Of a stretch of 64,000 nt of DNA, positions 20,901 to 31,389 are shown piece after piece. The translations under genes and the position numbers were made by a program. The DNA is taken from contig WNNJ02000008.1 of assembly GCA_012934845.2 (NCBI GenBank), positions 26,532-90,531 on the forward strand, read 5' to 3'. Every line of letters starts with the position of its first letter. Position 1 is the first letter of the stretch. Below the pieces are notes generated by a model. It was given only the letters and a program-made list of their open reading frames with translations. It made no database searches and was not told the origin of the DNA. Origin of the DNA: Pomphorhynchus laevis. Taxonomy: Eukaryota > Acanthocephala > Palaeacanthocephala > Echinorhynchida > Pomphorhynchidae.

Positions 20901-21678
20901 AAGTTTACCACATGATCGGTAAGTTGCATTTTGAGCTGGACAATTTGTTCTAGAATGAAACGCTCTTCCGCAAAAGTAACATCGTTTACCAGGCACATTA
21001 GTTTCTTTGTTTGCCCTATTTATTCTCATTGCGGCAGTAACTTTATAGTTCTCCGATTCTTCGGCATGATCATTGTCAACATCTATTGTCGTAAAATTTG
21101 CTGACTCCGCTGAACAAAATATTGCCGCTTCTTTATGGGCTGCTTCTTACGACTTTGCAATTGTTATCAGATCTTCCAGATCAGTAATACGGGATTCGAG
21201 TAACCGTTGCCTAATATAGCTGCTGTGGATGCCTTGAATGAATGTATCTGTAATCTGGACTTTTCGATTGGTTACAGCGTCTACGTCCTTGAAGTCACAA
21301 TGAGAAGCAAGGTCCTTTAGTATACATAGGTGTTGATCTAGGTTCATTGTGGATTCTTGATGACAAGTATGTAACTGAAAACGTGCGAATAATACATTAA
21401 CTGGTCTTGAGAATGCAGAATGGAGAGCAGCCATGGCGTCATTAAAGGATGTACAATCTTTAATCAAATCGAAGAGTCGCGTCGAAATTAGGTCGACGAG
21501 CAGACAAAGTTTTGATTCGTCTGATATATCCGTTTGCAGGCCAATGAAGCTGTCAAATCGTCGTTTCCAATAGGTCCATTCATCTGACGCAGTGCTGACT
21601 TCAGGATCGATGCTGCAAGTTGAAGGATATAGTAATTTTTCCATCGAAAACGGCCCCAGCAAATATTGTAGAATAAAC

Positions 21679-21767
21679 TGTTGCAGATAGAACCAATAAA
21701 GGCTTTATTCGACAATATCTAAAACATAACAAGATAATAAGACATAACAAAACTATTATTAATGACA
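21679..21767 (-). repeat. 5' LTR of Gypsy element
   Basis: 89 bp, same ends as 17832-17920, followed outside by the GCGAC target duplication. Confidence 0.85.
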
Positions 21768-21772
21768 GCGAC

Positions 21773-22400
21773 CTTTTAAGTCCAGTTTTTTTCTCATTTT
21801 AGCCTTGATTTATCCCCGCATTTACGTTCACGTCGAGTTCTTATCAAAGTTAGATTCAATATCTACATATTTACGCAATTTATTACAATTACAAAAGACT
21901 CCAGCGTATACTGCGAGCCAATTAATATTTTAAGAAAAGTTTGAATGACTATATTCGTGATTTTCGGCATCCCAGCCTATACCCAATCTATTTGGAGTAC
22001 TTGTTCATATGTCAAAAAAGCGCATATTTGGCGCGCTTCTGTTCATGGATATCATGATAAATTTTGCTCAATTCGGGTACCATGGCATCAGATTGGAGAT
22101 GCGTGCATTTGTATTTTCTGTGTGGATCGTTGCGACGCCTTATCACATGTCTTCAATTGTTCCGTTATGTCACATGTCGCTTGAAGGGATCGATAACTTA
22201 AGGGTAACTTAATAACTTCACCAGTCTAGGCTGACTTCTGTCGGCGGGAGTAGAGTTCGCGGATATAAATAATTGACATTTTATTTTCTTTTTCCTTCTC
22301 TGTAAACAATTCTGTCAATGATTTTGCCCAGCCGAAATGGGAAATAATACTCTCCATTAGTATCTAATAAAGATGTCATATATGAACATTTATTCCACCT
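21773..22400. other. No gene recognised
   Basis: Overlapping short open frames on the plus strand (21945-22212) have no recognisable motif. Confidence 0.4.
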
Positions 22401-23270
22401 TATATACTGAAAATTCAAGTCTTGGTCTCAATCAATTGAATACGTGCGAATAACCATGCAGTTCTTAAAGTTCTTAATGAACTTTCAGTACTTCGTAGTA
22501 AAGTACTTGAGATACTTCGTAGTGTAAATTCATATTTGATAATTGTTTGTAGCAGATAAGAAACTTCACTGGTGATGCGTACATTTAATGAGGGATGGAG
22601 TACCCTATTATATAACACGAAATTCACCCTCATTTAGGTATACTACTGAACACCTGATAATTCCTAGCATGAACTTACATTTGCTCACACTAAAATCTAT
22701 GTGCAAACGTCTTAAGATCTTTTTAATAACAAATATACCACGATATTGATCAACACTCGATTATTTTTGAATTGTTAAAACATTCACCAACAAATCGAGA
22801 TGGATTAATATGCACGTTGAGGCATTTAGATTCACTTACTGACAAACCATGCGATTGACACCATTTTTGAAGAAAATCGATGTCAATTTTAAGAGTCTTG
22901 ATATCGATCGAACTAGACACAGGACCATATTTTGATGTTATTAGCAAACATAAGACATTCATTTTTAATACACCAGTAAAGTAAGTGACAAGTAATGAAA
23001 TACCAACGTCCCAAGTTTTCACAGATCGCTGATAATCGCCGATCAAGTTTTCACAGATCGCTTCAGTAATTTTGAACCGTTCTGATTATGCTCATCTAAC
23101 TGACACTGCAAATTCCCGACGAAGATAAACTTTATGATCCAAGACTGTATGAAAGATGATATACCGTGCCTCTTAAGTTTGAAAGTCAAGATGTTATGAT
23201 CAACACGATTAAAGACTTTAATGTGGTCAAAAAATACATTTACATTAAGAACATGGTTCACAAGGCGTGT
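22400..23270 (-). mobile_element. Decayed LINE RT fragment
   Basis: Minus-strand pieces FNRVDHNILTFKLKRHGI (motif A neighbourhood, 23043-23261) and LQKWCQSHGLSVSESKC (motif D neighbourhood, 22750-23046) are typical of CR1/Jockey reverse transcriptases. The catalytic box has been lost through frame changes. A duplicated tttcacagatcgct at about 23018 and 23047 lies between the pieces. Confidence 0.65.
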
Positions 23271-23339
23271 TTATTCATGGTGAAGTGAAAACAACAATCA
23301 AAACTAATGCAAATAAACACTAATTAGATTTATTTATAT

Positions 23340-24240
23340 GGCGAGTCATTCATGAGAAAAAATACACGAAACACATATTTCGGCTGTCTCAGCAGCCTTA
23401 TTTAAAGGATCTGAAATTACAAAATTAAATAAATACAGGTAATGCATAATTTATACAAATAACAAAGCTCGGGAAAACAAACTCGGATTCCCGAGCTTGT
23501 AAAAAACTCGGGAACCCGGGATCGTTAAGCCCGAGCTTGAAGTAGATATCAACACCTTCATGAGCTTTTTGTCGTACATTTGCTGACATTTTGATCGATA
23601 AATTTGAGATTCTAGTTCGATCAATTTCCCTCCATAGTATCGTTGTTATTTATGTATATCGACTCCAGTACTAATCCGCGATTTAGCCTGTTCTCTTAGT
23701 ATCGTTGCCGCCTTCTCAAATGCAATTCTATGATCGATGGATATGGCGTAATTAAATAGGGCAGACGACGTGTAATGTCGTTTTAAGCCATACATATGTT
23801 GGTAGATTCCCTTGGCAAGATCTTATTTGTTCTGACCAACGTATGTTCTATGACAATTAGCACAAGGTATATCATACACGACGCTAGTCTTGTTTGTATG
23901 GTTTGCGTTTGAAAATATCGTCAAGAGTGACACCTGTCTTATAATAGCATGTTCTTTTTAGTTTATGAGAAAGTCGTTGATATAGCAAGCGCTAATGTAC
24001 AGTTTAGGCGCGTTGTCCGAGGTGGTAGGTATTGTACTATGATAACAATGTGATTTTTTAAACACCTTTCCAAGCGCCTATTTGGGGTAGTTACAGTTAT
24101 GTAGTATCTTTCGAATTGTGTCGCTCTCAGCGCGTTTGGTAGATGTATTGCTGCCGAATAATCAACCTCTTATATTATGGATATATTTTCCAAGTATCTT
24201 GCATGTAGCGAAACAAAGACTAATGTTCGGTAATTATCAA
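23340..24240 (-). mobile_element. PLE fragment with GIY-YIG endonuclease, broken
   Basis: Translating the minus strand across about 23650-23900 gives SVVYDIPCANCHRTYVGQ, then IYQHMYGLKRHYTSSALF, ISIDHRIAFEKAATILR and QAKSRISTGVDIHK. This is the canonical C-terminal GIY-YIG domain of a Penelope-like element (the CxxC motif before YVGQ is visible). Upstream on the same strand is PYQRLSHKLKRT-like sequence. Downstream (23375-23400) lies the ttcggctg/cagcc hairpin commonly found after PLE frames. It is a third PLE lineage in this window. Confidence 0.75.
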
Positions 24241-24574
24241 CAAACGACGCATTATCTTGTTTGAAAATATAACGAATTGTAGTTCGTTATAATTCGCTAT
24301 GTTAACCTGATGAATTTAGGGAAAATAAACATACACCAAAAAGGATAACTAGAAATTTGAATTTACACGCAAACGTAGCAAAAGAAGGCTATCAGAACAC
24401 TAACGCGCTATGTAAACCTTATTGATTGTCTAGGGTAAATAAGATATCTAATAATAAAGAGATGACGAGAAATCAAAACTGAGTATGTATTCAGGCGTGG
24501 CAATTTTTAGAAAAGACACTTGAAATTTCTTAAATGAAGATACCATTCCGCGTGAATTTTTAGTAATCATAAGC

Positions 24575-24645
24575 CCGACGCGAAAGAATGACGAATGCCG
24601 TTTCGTCATCACTATGACTCATCATTGCCAGTTCCCTCCCACTGC
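24575..24645 (-). ncRNA. Type I hammerhead ribozyme (one core change)
   Basis: On the minus strand: aTGATGAG (C3 changed to A), stem II gtcat-agtg-atgac, GAAA (24604-24601), stem III acg-gcatt-cgt, then the C of GTC at 24590. Distal stem I gaggg/ctttc pairs by compensatory changes relative to the 8.5-kb copy. The two copies have different single core changes, so their common ancestor had the full consensus. Confidence 0.8.
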
Positions 24646-24960
24646 TGGATGCAGAGGAGGACTAGTAGACAACAATCAACGAATGCATCGAGTGCATGAT
24701 GTACTAGAAAATCTCTAGTAACATAATCTAGAGTGCTGAATTAGCACTACAGCTTCACCAAATTGGATCATTAGCAAAAGCACTGGCAAATGCCAGCGCA
24801 AGGTATCTTAATATCGGCTTACTTCTATTTCTCAAATGATGATACCATTCCGCGTGAATTTTTAGTAATCATATAAGCCCGACCCAAAAGAACTCCTCCT
24901 TTGCTAGTCCTCCTCTGCATCCAGCAGTGGCAGGGAACTGCCTCTGATTAAATTTGATTA
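24580..24960. repeat. Hammerhead-bearing repeat, copy 2 (partly inverted)
   Basis: 24580-24680 is the minus-strand ribozyme end (ggatgcagaggagg, hammerhead). 24715-24845 is the plus-strand body (agcactacagcttcacca, cactggcaaatgccagcgca). 24895-24955 is a plus-strand end lacking the core (cctctgcatccagcagtgg). The block ataccattccgcgtgaattt occurs twice (24541, 24847). Confidence 0.7.
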
Positions 24961-24962
24961 TA

Positions 24963-26543
24963 TAGTATCTTATTCTAATACAAAGTATATTATTTATTAT
25001 CCATCCATAAAAATTTTCCGCTAATGATTTTAAATTTATTTTTAATATTATTGTGTTGATTTATATATTTTACTATTTTCTGCTTGATGTTATTTTTATA
25101 GTAACCTAGTTTAAAATATGTATCTATTAAATTATTTAAATGATTTTGAAGAAAGCCAATATCGTTACAAATTGTTGCAATTCTTAAAATTTCATTATTT
25201 AATGTATTATATTTTATATTATATGGTATGCATGAATGCTCATGCAAAAATATGTTTCTTGTAAATTTAAATATGTCATCTTTACGATATAAATTAAAAG
25301 TAGTTTTAATTGATGTTAATTTAATGCTCATATCAAGATATACACCTTCTTTATCATTAATATTGGTTTTATTAAGAATGAGGCTACCTGTATAAATTCG
25401 TTCGCTTATTGAATAAAAATTATAATTTAAATACACATATATCATCAATATATCGAAACATATATTTCATATCTTTATATAATTTAGATTTATTTTTTAA
25501 ACAGTTATGAACAAATTCATATTCTATAAAGCTTAAAAATAAGTCAGCTATAATTGGGCTACTATTACCACCCATTGGAACACCTTTTATTTGTCTAAAT
25601 ATAGATGTCCCTACCTTTAAATAATTTTGATTTATTAAAATATTTAAGGATTCTAATAATTCAATTTTATCCATATATTTATATTTACTTGATGGTATAA
25701 TTTTTGTTAGATATGCGTTATAGTTATTATAACATATATATGTATATATTTTTCCGAATATAAGATTAATTAATTTTTCTAATGCATCTTTAATATCTGC
25801 TAAATCTAGATTTGTATAAAGCGTACTAAAATCGTATGTATTTATATTCTTGAAAATTTATTCCTTTTGTCTGTTCTAAAAATTCTTTTGTAGAATTAAT
25901 ACTGAAATAGTGTTTTATACCAGTATTAATTTCGATTACCCTATAATATTTCTCGATAAAAATACTTTAAGTATTTTATTCATATAAACAGAAAGGTGGT
26001 TTTAATGTACATTTAAACGCACTACATATGAACCTAAGTTTTATTGGATTTTTATGTAATTTTGGATTCCAATATAATATAGGTATAGTTTTATTATCTG
26101 ATTCAATTTTTATACCCTTTTTATCCATTATAGAACAATGACTTGTAATAATTGTTTCTAAACTTAAATCACTACGTTCATATGTTGTGTTTATATTTAA
26201 ATCATTAGAATTAACCTCTTTCATTAGTGCATATCATAATAAAGCTTTTTGCATATGAAGACAAAGTTATTACTAGCTTTATCAATAGTTGTTATTATAT
26301 AGTTATCCTTTAATTTAGTAAGTTCTGTTATACATATCTTTATTAATTTGATCTTTCCTTTTATAATTGTTTGTTATTTTCATTTTATTTTTAATTTTAT
26401 CAAATATATAATCTTTCCAAATGTTTATCTTTGATGTATTTAAGCTTTTACTATTAATCAACTTATCAAAGTAAGAATTTAAGTCATTATATAACGAATT
26501 GTAAATTTTATTTCTATTGTTATTATTGAATTTATTTAATCTA
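24963..26543 (-). mobile_element. Naiad-type PLE, RT half (3' part)
   Basis: The 3' half of a Penelope-like element whose 5' half is at 29606-30870; a LINE split them. Minus-strand frames show YWNPKLHKNPIKLRFICSAFKC (25976-26224, RT fingers), GVPMGGNSSPIIADLFLSF (motif B) and FRYIDDICVF (motif C, 25420-25674), and a C-terminal thumb-like region (24990-25448). No GIY-YIG follows the RT; the endonuclease is upstream instead. Frame breaks are present. Confidence 0.85.
26536..26543. repeat. LINE target-site duplication, left
   Basis: TTAATCTA, repeated at 29606-29613 on the other side of the LINE. The intact plus-strand Naiad copies have this 8-mer once, so it marks the insertion. Confidence 0.8.
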
Positions 26544-29500
26544 CATACAATTTAAAAATACAAAGAAAATTTACAACTGTTCAAGGAAATTACAATAAAT
26601 AGCATACAAGACTTACAACTAACTACTTACAATAAAATGCCAAAAGGAATACCGTCTAGTGAAATGAAATGCTGCTCATGTAATGGACAGAACGCAAAAT
26701 GCCGAGGGTGTGTATGTGTCAAATCTAAACGAGCGTGTATAAACTGTTCTGCCAAAAGCTGTACAAATGGAATGATACCTTCCCAAGTAAAATATGTTTC
26801 GTCTAACTCCTCATCTGATTTACAAAAGGATATTGACCTAAAAGATATCTATAAAATTGTGATTAAATGGAAACCTAACTTGATGGAATTACCACGCTGT
26901 AATGAAAGCAGAGTATTCATTTCAAAATTAGCAGCGATGTTTAACAGGGCATGTACTCGTGAAGATAATGGAGACGAGTTAATGATGATAACGATTTATT
27001 TTCAACTTTTACTACAACGACCTTTGTCCCGAAAAGTCAAAGACACTAGAGCTGCCCTCAAAAGACGCCTGGATTATTGGAAAAAGAGAGAAATATGTGG
27101 TCTCTATGAAGAAGCCCGGTATTTACAAATGACAAAGAAATCGAAAGAAACTAACACACTGAAATGGCCCAATCAATTCAAACGAGCAATTATGAAAGGT
27201 AGCATTGGAGCTGCAGTGCATGCTTTAAATCCCGAAAACAATTGCAGCAAATTGTTGGCGGCTGATGACATGATCGGACAAAAACTAAGGGACAAACATC
27301 CAGATAGTGGCCCATTCAGTGATGATGCCATCATAAATACACAGTTCCAATCTGCAACGTTTCACCATATCATGTTCGATCAGATAGATGCAAGTGCAAT
27401 TGTTCATTCATGCCGACAAACTTCGGGTTCAGCAGGACCCTCTGGTGGAGATGCATCACTGTGGAAACAAATGCTAGTTACATTCGATCGGGAATCATAT
27501 GAATTGGCCGATAGCATGGCAAAATTGGCAAGACGCATTGCTACAACCGAGATTGATGAGAAATATTTGGATGCATTCGTTATATGTCGACTTGTGTCGC
27601 TTGACAAGAGACCTGGAGTTCGTCCAATAGGTATTGGAGAAGTATACAGAAGGATTATATCGAAAGCAGTCCTGCAGATAATACAAACACATGTACAGGA
27701 TGTTGCCGGTAACTTTCAGCTTTGCGCAGGTCAAAAGTGCGGGATGGAATACGTCGTAAGAAGTCAACGGTTGATGTTGAAAGAAGAATCGAAAGCTTGT
27801 ATCTTACTCATAGATGCCAAAAATGAATTCAACTGCATAAACCGAAAAATAGCTATAGAAAACATTTCCAGAATATTTCCTCCTCTCAAAACAATATTGA
27901 AAAATACTTACAACATCAATCCAATATTGATTATAGATAATGAAATAATAGAGTCGAAAGAAGGATTCACACAAAGTGATCCGATTGCTATGATCGCTTT
28001 CGCGGCAGCCACGATACCGCTGATAACAAAATTGAATTCGTTATGTCCAACAATAACGCAAAAATGGTATGCGGATGATGTATCGTGTGTTGGCACCGAA
28101 AGAGAATTGCTATTGTTTTTCAATCACATAAAGAAACTCGGTCCAGCATATGGCTTTTTCGTAAATGAATCAAAATGCAAATTACTAATAAATCCAAAAA
28201 ATAATACAAATGGAAAAAGATTTCGAGATCTTGGGATAAACATAACAAAACATGGGTTAGAATTGCTTGGCTGTCCAATTGGTTTTCTAAACTTTGAAGC
28301 GAATTGGATTCAGCAAAAGATTGACAAATGGATCTCCTTATTAGTTCGGCTTAAATCAGTAGCACAGAGTGAGAGGCATCTAGCATATTCTGCATTCATA
28401 TTAGGACTATAACATATATGGAGCTATATTCTAAGAACATGCGAATGTTAAACCGAATGGTTCAAAAAGCTGGTTACGATTATTCAGCACGAACTACTTC
28501 CTCAAATTCTAGGCAAAGAGGATATTGATCACACATGGTTTAATGTCTTGTGCCTTAAAGTAGCTAACGGAGGCCTAGGAATAATAAATCCTCAAAAAAT
28601 AGCTAAAATGGAATGGTCAAGATCAGCCAAAATGTGCAACCTTCTGGACATGAATATAAGAGGATCAACTCTTTACGAAAAGCAAAGAGAAATGGCTCGG
28701 ATGATAACAACAGAAAAATCTGATTTAGAACAGGGTGAATTAACCAACATAATGTCAGAATTAGATCAAAAATCTAAAACCGCTGTAGAGCACGCCTCTA
28801 TTAAAGGGTCTTCCTCTTGACTCTCTGCTCGAGTAAGTGATGACAGACGATTTTATTTAAATAATTTTAAAATACAAGCGGGAATGGCATGTAGATATGG
28901 ATGGGACTTGCGCTGTACATCAACATCATGCGTATGCAGAGAAGTAAATCGACAGCTCACTTACTGTCGTGCAAATGGAAAGGACGAACCATAGTACGAC
29001 ATTATATAATCAGAGATATCTGATTATGGAATGTAGAATCGGAACCGATGCTCTCAACTGTTCCAGATACATCTACATTCGAGTTTTCAAACCAAACGAC
29101 AACACGAGATCCCCGATCAAGAGCCGATTTATCTTGCACTGGACTAACGCACTCACAGACTGAGCGGACATTTTTGGATGTCACAATATTTAACCCATTT
29201 GCCCAGTCTTACGTAAGTCGAGGTCCTACATAATCATTTGAATACAATGAAAACAGAAAAAAGAATAAATATATCGAGCGAATTATTGAAATCGAAAAAG
29301 GAACCTTTATTCCGTTCGTAATTTCCACATAAGGCGGACTAGCAAATGAGACAAGTGCTTTCATCAAGACAAGTGCTTTCATCAAGTGCTTTCATGCAAC
29401 TCTCGCATCAGTGAGCGATCCATTCTCCTATGGCAAAAATGTATGTTCGTTGCGACAACGTATAAGTGTATCGCTAACAAAAGCAAACGCCTGGTGTCTG

Positions 29501-29605
29501 AAATGAGACCTAAAAAATTATTATTATTAAACTATCTTTTTTTGGGCCCACTTGCGGGTAACCTCGACTGTATGTTTTACTGAAATAAATTTTTCCATTA
29601 AAAAA
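26544..29605 (+). mobile_element. RLE-type LINE nested in Naiad PLE
   Basis: About 3.06 kb, flanked by the TTAATCTA duplication, so both ends are defined. The order is a short 5' UTR, Cys-rich N-terminus and RT (26637-28412), then a tail with WYADD-downstream thumb (28548-28820), a zinc segment ACRYGWDLRCTSTSCVC (about 28880-28950), the endonuclease-like ADL(x)...FLDVTIFNP (about 29120-29195) and the conserved end FIPFVIST-GG (about 29310-29345). The D-x(n)-FLDV pattern fits a PD-(D/E)XK restriction-like endonuclease as in R2-group LINEs. Only the first 591 codons are uninterrupted. Confidence 0.8.
26637..28412 (+). CDS. LINE N-terminal domain plus reverse transcriptase, stops early
   Basis: 591 codons from an ATG preceded by cttacaactaactacttacaataaa, the same context as the related fragment at about 44050. 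Residues about 12-45 are a Cys-rich CXC-like motif (CCSCNGQNAKCRGCVCVK..., C..C). RT: LDKRPGVRPIGIGEVYRR (about 323-340), NFQLCAGQKCG (about 359), LLIDAKNEFNCINR (motif A, about 388), TQSDPIAM (motif B; the family usually has QGDP), KWYADDVSCVG (motif C, about 474), GPAYGFFVNESK (motif D) and ELLGCPIG (motif E). The frame ends inside the thumb. Homologous tail sequence follows in other frames, so the complete protein was longer. Confidence 0.85.
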   Translation: MPKGIPSSEMKCCSCNGQNAKCRGCVCVKSKRACINCSAKSCTNGMIPSQVKYVSSNSSSDLQKDIDLKDIYKIVIKWKPNLMELPRCNESRVFISKLAAMFNRACTREDNGDELMMITIYFQLLLQRPLSRKVKDTRAALKRRLDYWKKREICGLYEEARYLQMTKKSKETNTLKWPNQFKRAIMKGSIGAAVHALNPENNCSKLLAADDMIGQKLRDKHPDSGPFSDDAIINTQFQSATFHHIMFDQIDASAIVHSCRQTSGSAGPSGGDASLWKQMLVTFDRESYELADSMAKLARRIATTEIDEKYLDAFVICRLVSLDKRPGVRPIGIGEVYRRIISKAVLQIIQTHVQDVAGNFQLCAGQKCGMEYVVRSQRLMLKEESKACILLIDAKNEFNCINRKIAIENISRIFPPLKTILKNTYNINPILIIDNEIIESKEGFTQSDPIAMIAFAAATIPLITKLNSLCPTITQKWYADDVSCVGTERELLLFFNHIKKLGPAYGFFVNESKCKLLINPKNNTNGKRFRDLGINITKHGLELLGCPIGFLNFEANWIQQKIDKWISLLVRLKSVAQSERHLAYSAFILGL

Positions 29606-30870
29606 TTAATCTATATTTATACCCTTTTGATAGCAGCTTTCTTAATTCACAATTTTCAATTAATTCTAGATTATGAGTGCATATATATTCATTTATTTTA
29701 TCAAAATTAAGACTTTGGCAATTGCATTCAGTTTCTATGATGTTTCTAATATTATCGTTACATATTGAATTCAATTCTTTATTATAATTACAATTTTTTT
29801 GTCCTAATGGCGGTAACAACTTATACCTTATATTAGGAATATATTTACTTAAATCTGACCCTATTATTTCTTTACTTTTAGAATTATTTAAAATTCCGGC
29901 TATATTTATGTTATATATACATTTATTAATGAAGTTTATGGTCATTGTATATTTTATTGTTATTATTGACATTTATTGTCCGATTATAGTATTTTATATT
30001 ACAATAACTGTCTATTATACAACTCAACCTATCACATTCGTTAATTGATATTTCTTATTAATTTATTTATAAGAAATATAAATTTATTATTTATAAGAAA
30101 TTAATATTCTTATTACTATATAAGAATATAATATATAATATAATATATTCTTATATTCTTTCTTATACAACTTAGCCTATCATATTCGTTAACTAATCTT
30201 TGATTTATTGAACAAATGATATGTTTAGAAAAACTTCTTATATTTGCATAAAGATCTTTTAGTTTATTATCTCTTAAAAGTTGTTTTAATATTTCTAATT
30301 GTTCATAAATATACTTATCCTTTTTAATATTTTTAAGTTTATTTTTCTTATTCATTTTATCGCCATGACTTCTTGGCTTGCGTTTAACCGGATTATTATA
30401 ATATAGTTGTTTATTATTTACTATACTACTTCTGCCAATTCCTTGTACCACGTCATTTAATCCTAATGGGTACATGAAATTAAGCGTTTTAATCCAAAAA
30501 TCTCCTTTTTCTAATAGTTTTTGATTTAATATTGTCTTATTTTCTTCAATATTATGTTCTAAAATAAATAATTTACAATATCCTATATCATGTCCTATTA
30601 ATCTCATATGTTTATGAAATATAGTTTGACTATTATGCTGTATATTATATATGTGTTGCCTAAACCTAGTTTTTAACATTTGATATGTTTTTCCTATATA
30701 TTGCAATCCACATATACACTGTTTTAGATACACTACACCTGCGGTATTGCAGTTACAATTATTATTGATATTTAGTAAAAAAATAGTTATTTGTCGTATT
30801 ACTTACAATTCAATTATTATTTATAACATTTGTGATACAATATTTGTGAATTAATTAATAAATAAAATAC
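29606..30870 (-). mobile_element. Naiad-type PLE, GIY-YIG half (5' part)
   Basis: Upstream half of the element at 24963-26543, same strand. It carries the N-terminal GIY-YIG frame (30116-30800) and then the start of the RT protein (29598-29972: EIIGSDLSKYIPNIRYKLLPPLG). A short AT-rich duplication at about 30020-30200 (NEYDRLSC and NECDRLSC in two frames) has broken the link between them. GIY-YIG before RT is the permuted order described for the Naiad/Chlamys PLE clade. Confidence 0.85.
30116..30800 (-). CDS. N-terminal GIY-YIG endonuclease of Naiad-type PLE
   Basis: Open on the minus strand from about 30800 (no Met until 30733) to 30116. It begins with paired Cys (NNNCNCNTAGVVYLKQ), followed by CICGLQYIGKT (the GIY-YIG core, here V-Y...Y-I-G, with a CxC in front), MLKTRFRQHIYNI (catalytic Arg), FHKHMRLIGHDI, and a glutamate-containing LLEKGDFWIKTLN segment. 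A Lys/Arg-rich linker (KRKPRSHGDKMNKKNKLK) follows. GIY-YIG nicks DNA for retrotransposon insertion in PLEs. CxC just before the YIG is a reported Naiad feature. The copy ends early because of the duplication noted above. Confidence 0.8.
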
Positions 30871-31019
30871 TATATATCCGAGTATATAAGGAGGAACAAA
30901 TATTTTGAATTACCAAATATATAATTTGTTCGTAATAATAAATATATAATATATTATGTAATAAATATATAGGACTTCTACAATTTAATATTATTCATAA
31001 ATAATATACGATGTATCAT

Positions 31020-31290
31020 AATAAAGATTAGAGGTTATCAGAGGAACTGATATGCTATCACTTTTCGGCCCTTATTCCTTGATTCAACAAAGAAGCGGGC
31101 AAGATACATGCTAATGACGTATTTCTGGTGAAATTTGATTATTTAGTGTATCTTATTCTAATACAAAGTTTATTTTTTATTATTCATTTATACAAATTTA
31201 CCGCTCAAGAGTTTAAATTTATTTTTATCAAAAGATATATTTCATATTTTATATAATTTAGGTTTTTTATACAGTTATGAACAAGGAAGA
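31020..31290 (-). repeat. Naiad terminal repeat plus 3' tail of another copy
   Basis: 31020-31130 is the structured block (gaggttatcagaggaactg ... catgctaatgacgtattt). 31130-31235 matches the Naiad 3' tail at 24952-25050, then jumps to sequence matching about 25455-25515. The tail of one copy therefore lies just upstream of the 5' end of the next, the arrangement expected for PLEs with terminal repeats. Confidence 0.65.
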
Positions 31291-31389
31291 CTTTCAATGC
31301 AACTTTTTTTAATTAACACGATCAGGAAAGTTTAAACCTGCATGCTTTTTTACAACCTTTATCGAGAAGCTTAACGCGGAATGCGTCTA

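Larger units (their letters stand above)
17832..21767 (-). mobile_element. Ty3/Gypsy element with both LTRs, broken
   Basis: A 3.9-kb fossil LTR retrotransposon on the minus strand with 89-bp LTRs and a 5-bp target duplication GCGAC (17827-17831 and 21768-21772). Parts in order: gag-like region (21147-21715), zinc-knuckle region and protease (about 20600-21000), reverse transcriptase with FAYLDDI (about 19740-20400), RNase H (about 19200-19620), integrase (about 18600-19100) and integrase C-terminus (17906-18532). A purine-rich tract next to the 3' LTR may be the plus-strand primer. The LTRs differ at roughly 8% of positions, so the insertion is not recent. The coding region carries perhaps five to eight breaks. 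LTRs this short are unusual. Confidence 0.9.
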
